DNA of 35,103 nucleotides from Acidobacteria bacterium bin61 (GTDB lineage Bacteria; Acidobacteriota; Vicinamibacteria; Marinacidobacterales; Marinacidobacteraceae). The DNA is taken from assembly GCA_002238705.1 (NCBI GenBank), contig MPMW01000015.1:1-35103 (forward strand), in the 5' to 3' direction. Position numbers and translations under genes: made by a program. The notes under the pieces are model-generated. The model was not told the origin of the DNA. It saw only the letters and a program-made list of their open reading frames with translations, and did no database searches. This document shows, piece by piece, positions 1 to 8,700 of this stretch. Numbering within the stretch: the stretch's first letter is position 1; each line of letters starts with the position of its first letter.

Positions 1-1
1 G

Positions 2-232
2 GGCGAAGACTACGACGGGGACCGATTCACCGTCCTGGCGGCGCTGGCCGGCTTTCCGGCACTCGCGATACCCGCCGGAGAACGGGACGGCCTGCCGTTC
101 GGCGTCGAACTGATGGCGCGTCCCTGGCAGGAGGCCACGCTGCTCTCCGCAGCGGCAGCCTTCAGCGCCCCGATGGACCCCGCTGCGCGCCGGCCCACGA
201 ATCCCAGCCGCGGGGCGGCAACGGCTCGTTGA
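2..232 (+). CDS. Amidase-signature family enzyme, C-terminal end (5' part outside window)
   Basis: Only the last 76 residues are present, in the second frame, ending at TGA 230-232. They read GEDYDGDRFTVLAALAGFPA, then a stretch with LPFGVELMARPWQEATLL. The pattern of TVLAALAGFPALAIPAG followed by GLPFGVELM.RPWQEATLL is typical of the C-terminus of amidase-signature hydrolases (the GatA/peptide-amidase superfamily). The Ser-Ser-Lys catalytic part lies upstream of the window, so substrate and subfamily cannot be told. The last 71 bases overlap the 3' end of the convergent thiL gene. It could be GatA, but the tail after the last conserved block is short and Pro/Arg rich, so I call only the superfamily. 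Confidence 0.72.
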   Translation, partial: GEDYDGDRFTVLAALAGFPALAIPAGERDGLPFGVELMARPWQEATLLSAAAAFSAPMDPAARRPTNPSRGAATAR

Positions 233-1259
233 CCCCACCGGCGCGCCGCAACCGGACTCCCTCCCGGGCCTCGGTGACGCGGCCCACCGGGATGAGGGGA
301 ATCTCCGCCGCGGCCGCCGCGGACCCCACTCGCTTCCGCGGCCCGGCAAGCAGCAGTTCGTAGTCTTCGCCTCCGAACAGCGCCGCCTCGAGACCTCGGG
401 CGCCCTTTCCGGCGAGCGGCACGCGGGGCTCCTCGATGAGCGCCCCGACACCGCTGGCGGCGGCGAGGCGGTGGAGGTCAAGCGCCAATCCGTCCGAGAT
501 GTCCATCCCGGCGTGCGCCGCGCCCGCCAGGGCTGCCCCCGCCGCGAGGCGTGGTTCCGGATCGAGGTGTCGCGCCACCAGGGCTTCCTCCTCGGGAGCG
601 AGGGATGCCGTCCGCACTTCCACCTGTTGCCGCAACAGCGCCAGACCGAGCGCTGCCCCGCCCAGTTTTCCAGTGACGAAGAGACCGTCGCCCGGCTTCG
701 CCCCGCCACGGCGGAGGAGTGGAGCGCCCGGCGGGATGGCCCCGGCAACCGTGACATGAAGCCCGAGGCGTTCGCCGGCGGTGATGTTGCCTCCCGCCAG
801 CGGTGCTCCCAGTTCCCGGGCCCGGTTCGCGGCCGCCTCGGCGATCCGAACCGCCGCCGACTCCTGGGAGGGGGGAGCTACCAGTGAGATGAGCGTACCT
901 GCCGGGCGGCCGCCCATGGCCGCGATGTCACTCACCGCAGCGGCGACGGCCCGGCGGCCGATCGCGCGTGGCGGATGAAGGCGGCGGTCGAAGTGAACGC
1001 CTTCCTCGGCCGCATCGGTCGTCAGGAGGAGCAGGCCGCCACCGGGCCAGCCGAACGCCGCCGCGTCGTCGCCCGGCCCCAGGGTCAGCCGTGGGACGGC
1101 TCCTCCCTCAACCGCCGCGAGCGGCGGGAGAACATCCAGAATGCGCCGGAGCAGCCGGTCCTCCCCCGAGGGCGGCTGCGGAGCGAGATCCTCGTGCGTG
1201 GAACGACTCGCTGGACCATCCGCCTTCCCGCCCTTGCCAGGCGGCATCGTGTCGTTCAC
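162..1259 (-). CDS. thiL: Thiamine-monophosphate kinase
   Basis: Phosphorylates thiamine monophosphate to thiamine pyrophosphate with ATP, the last step of thiamine cofactor synthesis, in the cytosol. It shows the PurM/AIR-synthase-like layout of ThiL: an N-terminal GEDRLLRRI segment, GPGDDAAAF, TTDAAEEGVHFD, AVSDIAAMGG, MDISDGLALDL and GGEDYELLL, in order; the Asp residues bind Mg-ATP and TMP. At 365 aa it is near the family length of about 320-350, with a non-conserved N-terminal extension of about 30 residues. The frame begins at GTG 1259; an ATG four codons in (1247) or a later start is possible, as no clear Shine-Dalgarno precedes either. It is the last gene of the minus-strand cluster, 35 bases after zapA, and overlaps the convergent amidase gene. 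Confidence 0.93.
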   Translation of the reverse strand: MNDTMPPGKGGKADGPASRSTHEDLAPQPPSGEDRLLRRILDVLPPLAAVEGGAVPRLTLGPGDDAAAFGWPGGGLLLLTTDAAEEGVHFDRRLHPPRAIGRRAVAAAVSDIAAMGGRPAGTLISLVAPPSQESAAVRIAEAAANRARELGAPLAGGNITAGERLGLHVTVAGAIPPGAPLLRRGGAKPGDGLFVTGKLGGAALGLALLRQQVEVRTASLAPEEEALVARHLDPEPRLAAGAALAGAAHAGMDISDGLALDLHRLAAASGVGALIEEPRVPLAGKGARGLEAALFGGEDYELLLAGPRKRVGSAAAAAEIPLIPVGRVTEAREGVRLRRAGGVNEPLPPRGWDSWAGAQRGPSGR

Positions 1260-1294
1260 GGGGCCGCTGATCCGGCAGCCACCACCGAACCGCG

Positions 1295-1606
1295 TCAGTC
1301 CTGCGAAGCGGCCGTCTGTTCCAGGCGTTTCGTGAGGCCGGCGATTCGCGTCCGCACCGCCTCGACGACCTGCTCGATTTCCCCCGAATCGGCCTCACCG
1401 GCGGCCCGCTGACGCAGCAGCTCATCCCCCATGTTGAGCGCCGCGAGGATCGCGACCTCCTCCTTTTCGAGATGCGGCGCCGCCCGCAGGATCGCTTCGA
1501 TGCGCTCGTTCACGAGCCGGGCGACTGCCGCCAGGTCCGCTCCCCCCTCGTCGGACCGCAACCGATACGAGCGGCCGGCAACTTCGACCTCGACGGTCCC
1601 GCTCAT
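1295..1606 (-). CDS. zapA: Cell division protein ZapA
   Basis: ZapA binds FtsZ and promotes bundling of protofilaments at the division ring. The 103-aa product has the family plan: an N-terminal beta segment (VEVEVAGRSYRLRSDEG), an LVNERIEAILRAAP helix, the conserved VAILAALNMGDELL helix, then a C-terminal coiled coil (IEQVVEAVRTRIAGLTKRLEQ). The length matches the family (about 100 aa). Its ATG overlaps the stop of the upstream coiled-coil gene by four bases, so the two are translationally coupled. In many bacteria zapA lies downstream of rplT-pheS-pheT; here pheS and pheT are absent from the interval. Confidence 0.88.
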   Translation of the reverse strand: MSGTVEVEVAGRSYRLRSDEGGADLAAVARLVNERIEAILRAAPHLEKEEVAILAALNMGDELLRQRAAGEADSGEIEQVVEAVRTRIAGLTKRLEQTAASQD

Positions 1607-1899
1607 CGCGGCCCGTCCCCGGACGCCTCCGGCGTAGCGCCCCCGGCCCCCGTAACCGCACGCAGCGCCTTCCGGATGACCTCACGTTCCTCCCGCAGGA
1701 TCTGGATCGTCCGCTCGGCCCGCTCAGCACGATCCCGGGCCCGCTTCCCGGCCTCCTCGAGCGCCTCCCGCTCCCGTTCGACGTCCTGAACGCGGGCGTC
1801 GGTCTGCGTGGTAATCCGTTCGCAGGCCGTTTCGAACGCGGATTCCGCCCGCTCGATGTCCACGAGCAGCCCCCGGACGGCGGCTGCGCGATCGGACAT
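1603..1899 (-). CDS. Small coiled-coil protein upstream of zapA (ZapB-like position)
   Basis: A 98-aa protein that is almost entirely charged heptad-like helix: ETACERITTQTDARVQDVER, then EREALEEAGKRARDRAERAE and IQILREEREVIRKALRAV, with a short Gly/Ala/Pro tail. No catalytic motif, signal peptide or membrane segment. It starts at ATG 1899, 24 bases after the rplT stop, and its stop overlaps the zapA start (ATGA). Short coiled-coil genes directly ahead of zapA occur in several phyla and are often labelled ZapB-like or hypothetical; a role as a partner at the division ring is inferred from position only. I cannot assign a family by sequence. Confidence 0.75.
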   Translation of the reverse strand: MSDRAAAVRGLLVDIERAESAFETACERITTQTDARVQDVEREREALEEAGKRARDRAERAERTIQILREEREVIRKALRAVTGAGGATPEASGDGPR

Positions 1900-1923
1900 G
1901 GAACGATTCCGGCCCGGCCGCGT

Positions 1924-2298
1924 CTATTGGGAACTCGATCCGGCCCCGAGCGCCTCCCGCGCCCGGTCCACCACACAGTCGAATGCTCCGGGATCGTGCA
2001 CCGCCAGTTCCGCGAGTTGTTTCCGATTCACGCCGACCTGCGCCAGCGACAGTCCGTGCGCGAACTGAGCGTACGGGAGTCCGCGTTCGCGTGACGCCGC
2101 ACTGATGCGCGTGATCCACAGGCGGCGGAAATCGCGCTTCCGGGCCCGGCGGTCACGATAGGCATACGAGAGCGCGCGATCGAGCGCCTGCATGGCGTGC
2201 CGATAGAGCTTGCCGCGCATCCCGCGGTAGCCTCGGGTCTGTTTGAGAACCCGCCGGCGCCGATCCCGCCGATGGGTCCCGCGTTTCACTCGGGACAT
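1924..2298 (-). CDS. rplT: 50S ribosomal protein L20
   Basis: L20 binds 23S rRNA early in large-subunit assembly and in many bacteria represses its own operon. The 124-aa sequence is diagnostic: MSRVKRGTHRRDRRRRVLKQ, TRGYRGMRGKLYRHAMQA, AYRDRRARKRDFRRLWITRI, then NRKQLAELAVHDPGAF. Length is slightly above the usual 115-120 aa through a short Gly/Ser tail. A GGAGAAG ribosome site precedes the ATG. It follows rpmI by 52 bases in the standard infC-rpmI-rplT order. Confidence 0.98.
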   Translation of the reverse strand: MSRVKRGTHRRDRRRRVLKQTRGYRGMRGKLYRHAMQALDRALSYAYRDRRARKRDFRRLWITRISAASRERGLPYAQFAHGLSLAQVGVNRKQLAELAVHDPGAFDCVVDRAREALGAGSSSQ

Positions 2299-2350
2299 CT
2301 TGTCTTCTCCAACTCTTTGGTCGCGGCGCTCCTGGAACGAACTCCGGCCG

Positions 2351-2545
2351 TCAACCGATGATCCGGGCGATCATCTTCGCTTCACCCTCGAACACCCAGG
2401 CCCCGCTGCGCAACCGGCGGCGGCGCTTCGCGGACTTCTTGGTGAGAATGTGGCTGTGGTAGGCGCACCGGCGGCGTACTCTGCCGCTGGCGGTTTTGCG
2501 GAACCGCTTGGCGGCCCCGCGGTGGGTCTTCATTTTGAGTTTCAT
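2351..2545 (-). CDS. rpmI: 50S ribosomal protein L35
   Basis: A 64-aa basic protein of the large ribosomal subunit: [78 protein letters not shown] and [15 protein letters not shown] are the L35 signatures and the length is exactly typical. It lies 15 bases downstream of infC and upstream of rplT. Confidence 0.97.
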   Translation of the reverse strand: MKLKMKTHRGAAKRFRKTASGRVRRRCAYHSHILTKKSAKRRRRLRSGAWVFEGEAKMIARIIG

Positions 2546-2560
2546 GATGGGTTCCTTGGT

Positions 2561-3175
2561 TCAGCTCGCTTCGGCGCGCTGCGCCCGCCGGGTCCGGGGT
2601 GCGTGAGCGTCGTCCTCCGATCCCGCTTTTTCGGCGCGTTCGACGCGCAGCGCTTCAAGCAGGCGGCGGCTGGGAGCGAGGATCATGCTCATCTGGTTGC
2701 CCACGATGCTCGATCGGGATTCCACGGTCGAGATCTCGGCGAGCTGCGCGGTGACCTCGTCGAGAATGCGGTCTCCCAATTCCCGGCGGCTCCGCTCCCG
2801 TGCCCGCTTGAACCAGATGGTCGCCTTGACCTTGTGACCTTCATGGAGGAATCGCTCAATCTGCTTCATCTTGGTGGCGCGATCGTGCTGTCCGATGATG
2901 ATGCGGAACTTGACCTCCTTGACCTGATTCTGTTTCTGGTGTCTCTTGGAATCCTGGGATTTCTTGCTCTGTTGATAGACGAACCGGCCGTAGTTCATGA
3001 TCTTGCAGACCGGAGGGATCCGGTTCGGCACGATCTCGACGAGATCGAGTCCCCGGTCGGCGGCCAGCCTCCGGGCCTCCATCAGAGCGTAGTCGCCAAG
3101 TTTCTCGCCATCCTCGCCGATGACCAGGACGATGGGAGCTCGTATTCGGTCGTTTACCCTGAGAGAACTATCGAT
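2561..3175 (-). CDS. infC: Translation initiation factor IF-3 with a non-AUG (ATC) start
   Basis: IF-3 binds the 30S subunit, blocks premature 50S joining and rejects non-canonical start codons. From the first ATG (3082) the protein would lack the conserved N-terminus, which continues in frame upstream as VNDRIRAPIVLVIGEDGEKL then GDYALMEARR. An in-frame TGA at 3181-3179, inside the ribosome site, bounds the frame. The first usable codon after it with correct spacing is ATC at 3175-3173, giving a 204-aa product starting (M)DSSLRVNDRIRAP. Both IF-3 domains are present: the N-domain with PPVCKIMNYGRFVYQQ, a Lys-rich linker, and the C-domain with EVKFRIIIGQHD, RFLHEGHKVKATIWFKRARE. Rare AUU/AUC/AUA starts on infC are the classic basis of IF-3 autoregulation. 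It follows thrS in the standard thrS-infC-rpmI-rplT order. Confidence 0.95.
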   Translation of the reverse strand: MDSSLRVNDRIRAPIVLVIGEDGEKLGDYALMEARRLAADRGLDLVEIVPNRIPPVCKIMNYGRFVYQQSKKSQDSKRHQKQNQVKEVKFRIIIGQHDRATKMKQIERFLHEGHKVKATIWFKRARERSRRELGDRILDEVTAQLAEISTVESRSSIVGNQMSMILAPSRRLLEALRVERAEKAGSEDDAHAPRTRRAQRAEAS

Positions 3176-3186
3176 GGATCACCTCC
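3176..3186 (-). promoter_or_regulatory. Extended Shine-Dalgarno of infC, full anti-SD match
   Basis: On the minus strand the 11 bases GGAGGTGATCC end immediately before the ATC start. They match, base for base, the complement of the conserved 3' end of 16S rRNA (GGATCACCTCC), far longer than usual. GGAGG lies six bases from the ATC, which fixes the start choice. The TGA within it closes the upstream reading frame. Confidence 0.85.
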
Positions 3187-3284
3187 GCACCGCGGGCGGG
3201 TCGGCGGATTATCGCCACTTCGGGCCGTGATCGCCAGCGACAGCCCGCATCGGCCGGATCATTCGGTTCACGAGGCGCACTCCG

Positions 3285-5189
3285 TCAGGGCCTGAGCGAC
3301 CTGTTCCGGGTGAGCTCGTCGAGGCGCTCGGAGAGCGCGGTGGCCGTCAGGGTTTCCTGGCCCCGCCGGCCCCGGGTGCGCGCCGCGAGCGTGCCTTGTT
3401 CCACCTCGCGGTCCCCGAGCACCACCATGAAGGGTACTCGCGCGACCTCCGCCTCCCGGATCTTGTAGCCCATTTTTTCCCGGCGGTCATCCACCGAGAT
3501 CCGGAAGCCCTGCGCCCTGAGGGCGGCTGCCACTTCCGCCGCGTGGGCCTGGTGCCGGTCGGCGATCGGGATCACCACCGCCTGCACCGGCGCAATCCAG
3601 ACCGGAAGGGCTCCACCGGTGTGCTCGAGCAACAGCGCGAAAAAGCGTTCTACGGAACCGAGAATCGCCCGATGGATCACCACCGGGCGCTCCCGGCCGC
3701 CGTCTTCGGTCGCGTAGTAGAGATCGAAGGCCGGCGCCTGGGAGAAATCGAGCTGGATCGTCGCGCACTGGTGACTGCGGCGCAGCGCATCACGCACATG
3801 GAAGTCGATCTTGGGGCCGTAAAACGCACCGTCGCCCGGATTCACCACCCAGGAGTCTCCGGACTCGGCAAGCGCTTCCGCCAGCGCCGCCTCCGCTCTC
3901 TCCCAGGTCTCGAGGCTCCCGACCGACCTTTCCGGACGCGTCGAGAGTTCGATCTGGATGTCCTCGAAACCGAACTCGCCGTAGACCTCCTTCACCAGAT
4001 CCACGAGGTCGCGAACCTCGGTCTTGACCTGGTCGAGCCGGCAGTAGACGTGCGCGTCATCCTGGGTGAAGGCCCGCACCCGGGTCAGGCCGGAGAGCAC
4101 GCCCGAGGGCTCGAACCGGTGGCAGTGGCCGAATTCCGAGAGCCGGAGAGGCAAATCACGATATGAACGGATGTCGGAGCGGTAAACCAGCGCCGCCCCC
4201 GGGCAGTTCATCGGTTTGACCCCGAACCGGTTCTCGTCCGACTCGATGAAGAACATGTTGTCCCGGTAGTGGTCGAGATGGCCGCTCCGGGCCCAGACTG
4301 ACTCGTTCAGGATGAGCGGGGTCCGGATTTCCTGGTAGGACCGGCGGTCCAGCTTCTCCCGCATGGAATCGAGCAGCCGGTTCACGACGCCCATCCCGGC
4401 GGGGAGCCAGAACACCTGGCCGGGAGCCTCCGGCAGGATCAGAAAGAGCCGCTGGTCGCGGCCGATCCGGCGGTGGTCGCGCCGCTTCGCTTCTTCGAGC
4501 CGGGTGAGATGGGCGGCCATCTCCTTCCTGTCGGTGAAGCTCGTGGCGTAGATCCGCTGCATGGGAGCCCCGCGCGCGTCTCCCTTCCAGTAGGCATTGG
4601 AACTCGAGAGCACCTTCAGCGCCCGAATCACCCCGGTGTGAGGCACGTGCGGGCCCTCGCAGAAATCGAAAAAGCTTCCCACCCGGTAGCAGGAGACCCG
4701 CTCGCCTCCCTTCTCGCGAACCAGTTCCACCTTCAGAAGCTCCCCCTGCTCCTCGAAGATGCGAATGGCGTCGTCCTTGTCCAGGATCTCCCGTTCGAAG
4801 GGCACGCGCTGCTTGACGAGTTCCCGCATGCGCGCCTCGATGCGGTCGAGGTCCTCCCGGGAGAACGGTTCCTCCACCTGGAAGTCGTAGTAGAAGCCGT
4901 CCTCGATGGGCGGACCGATCCCGTAGCGGGCGTCGGGGAACAGGTCCTTTACGGCGGCGGCCAGCAGGTGCGCCGAACTGTGGCGAAACACGTGGAGCCC
5001 GCCGGCGTCGCCGGGCGTGAGAAACCGCACTTCGGCATCGGCGTGAGGACAGTGGGCGAGATCCACCTCCCGCCCGTCCAGGGTTGCGGCGATGGCTCCG
5101 GCCGGAGCGGCTCCGGAGAGCGGCACCCCCGCCGGATGTTGCATCTCGCCCCCGTCAGGGAGGCGAAGTCGAATGGTTGAAGCGGACAC
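3285..5189 (-). CDS. thrS: Threonyl-tRNA synthetase
   Basis: Charges tRNA-Thr in the cytosol. The 634-aa protein has the full class II ThrRS order: an N-terminal TGS-like domain (IRLRLPDGGEMQHPAGV), the editing domain with HSSAHLLAAAVKDLFPDARY and an RVSCYRVGSFFDFCEGPH segment, the catalytic core (MKPMNCPGAALVYRS with the zinc Cys, RVRAFTQDDAHVYC with a zinc His, VIHRAILGSVERF with another His), and the anticodon-binding domain (PVWIAPVQAVVIPIADRH, DDRREKMGYKIREAE). Length is typical. The frame begins at GTG 5189; the ribosome site is weak (GAGAGACA). It heads the minus-strand translation cluster, about 110 bases before infC. Confidence 0.97.
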   Translation of the reverse strand: MSASTIRLRLPDGGEMQHPAGVPLSGAAPAGAIAATLDGREVDLAHCPHADAEVRFLTPGDAGGLHVFRHSSAHLLAAAVKDLFPDARYGIGPPIEDGFYYDFQVEEPFSREDLDRIEARMRELVKQRVPFEREILDKDDAIRIFEEQGELLKVELVREKGGERVSCYRVGSFFDFCEGPHVPHTGVIRALKVLSSSNAYWKGDARGAPMQRIYATSFTDRKEMAAHLTRLEEAKRRDHRRIGRDQRLFLILPEAPGQVFWLPAGMGVVNRLLDSMREKLDRRSYQEIRTPLILNESVWARSGHLDHYRDNMFFIESDENRFGVKPMNCPGAALVYRSDIRSYRDLPLRLSEFGHCHRFEPSGVLSGLTRVRAFTQDDAHVYCRLDQVKTEVRDLVDLVKEVYGEFGFEDIQIELSTRPERSVGSLETWERAEAALAEALAESGDSWVVNPGDGAFYGPKIDFHVRDALRRSHQCATIQLDFSQAPAFDLYYATEDGGRERPVVIHRAILGSVERFFALLLEHTGGALPVWIAPVQAVVIPIADRHQAHAAEVAAALRAQGFRISVDDRREKMGYKIREAEVARVPFMVVLGDREVEQGTLAARTRGRRGQETLTATALSERLDELTRNRSLRP

Positions 5190-5345
5190 GCTGTCTCTCT
5201 ATCCCGGTGTTTTTAGCCCGGCCGGGGACGCCGCACAAGGTCCCGCACGCGCCGCCCGGCAAAGCCGCGCTGGAACGAGACCCGCAGGTACAGCGGGGAA
5301 CCGGAACCCACGCCCCGAAGCTCGCAGCGTCCCGGAAGGTAGGAA

Positions 5346-5420
5346 TGGTAGGCGCGGGCGGATTTGAACCGCCGACTTCTACCGCGTCAAGGTAGCGCTC
5401 TCCCCCTGAGCTACGCGCCT
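5346..5420 (-). tRNA. tRNA-Val (anticodon GAC)
   Basis: The minus strand folds as a tRNA: acceptor stem AGGCGCG/CGCGCCT, D arm GCTC...GAGC, anticodon stem CTACC/GGTAG around the loop TTGACGC (anticodon GAC, reading GUC/GUU valine codons), variable loop AAGTC, and T arm GGCGG-TTCAAAT-CCGCC. The discriminator is A and the CCA end is encoded at 5348-5346. All helices pair perfectly. It sits between thrS and the secretion ATPase gene. Confidence 0.96.
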
Positions 5421-5462
5421 GCCCGAGAGGGCGCGATTCTAGTGCGGCGTCCCGGGAATTGC

Positions 5463-5580
5463 ACGGCATTCGACCGGCGATGCAGCCCGCCGGAAACACT
5501 CCGCTTCACTCCGTTCCGCGCTCGCTTTCGTTCAGAATACGCTTGGCGTTCCTCCCCTCAGGCGTCTCCTCCACCGGACG
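5463..5580 (+). repeat. Degenerate copy of the modular intergenic repeat (copy 5)
   Basis: The stretch after tRNA-Val resembles the repeat seen best at 19430-19628: CGGCATTCGACCGGCGATGC, then the block around 5536-5550 (AATACGCTTGGCGTT) followed by CCTCCCCTCAGGCG. The central hairpin is partly broken and pairing end arms are not evident, so this is a decayed or partial copy. The rest of the 5421-5744 gap is GC-rich, has an imperfect TTTTCC/GGGAAAA inverted repeat near 5673-5702, and shows no gene. Confidence 0.5.
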
Positions 5581-5744
5581 ACCCCGGGCTCGGCGCCCGG
5601 ACGAGTTTCGCCACCGGCTGCCGGCCGGGACCTCGGCCGCAGCGGCCCCGCGGATCGCCCCTTCGCTTCGACTTTTCCACACGGCGTCCCCGAGTGGGAA
5701 AAAAGCCGGCTCCCCTACGTCTAAGGATTCAAGAGGTTCCGACG

Positions 5745-8700
5745 TTGCCCGAGCAAAACCACCTGACTCCACGACCCCCGGCGGCGGCCGACCATCCCGC
5801 CGGCCGTCACGCCCCCCATGCGGAAGCCGGCAGACCGCCGGGCGAGCCCGCGTCGCCACCCGCGGGGCCACCCACCGTTCGAAACCCGATTCCAGGTCTC
5901 ATCCCGCTCCTGCAGCGCCACGGCCGGATTCCACGAGCGGTGACCGGCCGGGCCACGGTGATCGGGAGCCTGCCGGCTTCACACCAGGAGACGGCTCTGG
6001 TGGGCGAGGGGCTCCTTTCGGAGGAGGACATCGCGCAGGCCGTCGCGCTGGACACCGGGCTCCCGTTCCGGGCGATCAACCCTCTGGAACTCAACCCGGA
6101 AGTGGTTACCGGCGCCCTGCCCGCGCCGTTCGCCCGGAGGCACACCATCTGCGCCCTCGCGAGGGAGTCGGATGTCCTGACCGTGGCGGTCGCCAATCCC
6201 TTCGACCGCGGCGTCATCGCCGACCTCGAACGGTACCTGGGCGTCCGGGTGAAGGTCGTGATCGCGACCCGCTCCGACATTGAAGGGATCAACGGAAGCC
6301 TCTACAACCTGCGGACGTCGTTGCGCGCCGCGGAAACGGAGTTGACCCACGAGCACGGCCGGGACGCCAACCCGCCCGCCGCAAACCAGGAGCTTGTCTC
6401 CGCTTCCGAGGCCGCCGGCGACCTGGAGCCGACCACCCGGCCCGTCGTCGCCGCACTCGACAGCATCCTCCACCAGGCGTTCGAGCAGCGCGCCTCGGAC
6501 ATTCACCTCGAACCCAAACGGGACCAGGCCGTCGTGCGCTTCCGGGTTGACGGGGTCCTGCGGACGATGCACACCTTTCCCCGGATCGTGTACCAGGCAG
6601 TCGTCAGCCGCCTCAAGATGCTCAGCGGCCTCGACATCGCAGAGAAGCGCCGGCCACAGGACGGCCGGATCAAACGGATCGAGGCGGACAGGGAAATCGA
6701 GCTGCGGGTTTCCACCCTGCCGACCGTGTTCGGCGAAAAGGCGGTGCTGCGGGTGTTCGATCCGGCGACCCTGGTTTCGTCGCTCGAGCAACTGAAGCTG
6801 GCGGCGGACGAGGAGCGGCTTGTCCGCGAGATGCTGAGCCGCCGCGAAGGGCTGGTTCTGGTCACCGGCCCCACCGGCAGCGGCAAGACCACCACGCTCT
6901 ATTCCGTGCTCCGCCACGTCGCGACGCCCGAGGTGAACGTGGTGACGATCGAGGATCCGGTGGAACTGGTCCTGCCGGCGCTCAGCCAGGTACAGGTAAA
7001 CCCCCGCATCCGCTTCTCGTTTGCCAACGCCATTCGCAGCGTCCTCCGACAGGACCCGGACATCCTCATGGTGGGCGAGATCCGGGATGCCGAAACCGCG
7101 GAAATGGCCGTACAGGCGGCGCTTACCGGACACCTCGTCCTCTCGACGCTGCACACGAACGATGCTCCCGGAGCGATCACCCGGCTCGCCGACCTCGGGG
7201 TGCCGCGCTTCCTGATCGGCGCGACGCTCGTCGGCGTGGTCGCCCAGCGGCTCGTCCGCACCATTTGCCGACGCTGCGCCCGAGCCGCCGCAGTCTCGGC
7301 CAGCGAGGCGGAAGCGCTGGCGGCGGCCGGAATCCGCGGCCGGCCCGTCCGCGTTGGCGACGGCTGTGCGCGCTGCCGCGCCACCGGGTATCAGGGGCGC
7401 CGAGCGGTGTTCGAGATTCTGCCTATCGACGCCGGCTCCACGCGGGCGATCCTTGACGGCTGCACCGCGGAAGATCTGGCCGCGCTGGCGCGCCGCCGCG
7501 AGGTTCTCAGCCTGCGCCAGGCCGCCCTGCGGCTCCTGCTCGAGGGCCACACCACGGTTGCGGAAGTGGTTCGCGTGACGGGCGCCGGCCCGGACGTTGG
7601 CTCGGACGGGAATCCGCCGGGACAGGACGCTCCGGGCCGCGGACGCGGACGCGGCTCAGAAGCCGAGCGCCCGGCTGATGATCAGGAGGAGCGCGGGGAT
7701 GCCGTAGAACGCCACGATCACGTAGGCAACGGCCAGACTCCGGTTCGCCACCGCGATGTCCGCAAGCCGGCGAGCGGCGGCGAGCGGAATCTGTCGCACC
7801 CGGGAAACCGGGTAGACCAGCGCGATCCCGATCAGATTGAAGAGGAGGTGGACGACCGCGAGTTGGAATCCCCAGTGGGCGTTGGGGCCGGAAACCGCGA
7901 GCGCGGCGAGGAACGCGGTGACCGTCGTTCCCACGTTGGCGCCCAGGGTGACCGGGAACGCGTCATCGAGGAGCAGGAGCCCGGCTCCGGCGAGCGGGAC
8001 CAGCATCGAGGTGGTCACCGAACTCGACTGGACGAGGATCGTGACGACCGCGCCCATCCCCATGGCCAGGAGCGCATGACGGCCGAGCACCCGGTGGAGG
8101 GCGGCCTCACCCCGGCCCGCGGAAATGCTCTTCAGCGTCCGGACGAGCAAGCCGAGCGCGACCACCAGCAGCACCACGGAGGTGACCGCCAGAACCGCCG
8201 CGGCGGCCTCGCTGGAGCCGGTCACGACGCCGGCGAACCACTCGATGGGCATCGGAACCAGCTCGATGATGCCCTTGAGGGGACTCTCGTAGTCGACACC
8301 GGTCCCGAGGAGGCTCCCGAACTGTTGGGAGATCACACCGGAGAGGCGCGCCAGAAACCCGGTGACGATCTCGAGCGGCAGGAGGATGGCCACGGCGAGC
8401 AGGTTGAACATGTCGTGGCAGGTAGCCACTTCGAAAGCCCGCCGCAGTTCCTTTCCGTCCCGCAGGTGTCCGAGGGCCGCGATCGAGTTGGTGACGGTCG
8501 TCCCGATGTTTGCGCCCATCACCATGGGGATGGCGTGTTCGAACGGCAACGGCGATTCGGGGGCGGCGACCAGCCCCACGATCAGCGAACTCGTGACCGA
8601 CGAACTCTGGACCAGCGTCGTCGCCAGGATTCCGATGATGAGCCCCACGAAGGGGTTCGCCGAGGCCTGGAAGAAACTGTCGAGGAGGCCGGAACCAAGA

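Noticed and set aside
2243..3295. Long plus-strand open frame (350 codons) over infC, rpmI and rplT
   Set aside because: It is antisense to three recognisable translation genes and has no family features; high GC leaves shadow frames open.
5979..7550. Minus-strand open frame of 523 codons across the ATPase gene
   Set aside because: Antisense shadow of a conserved GspE/PilB domain with Walker motifs; its own product is low-complexity and has no motif.
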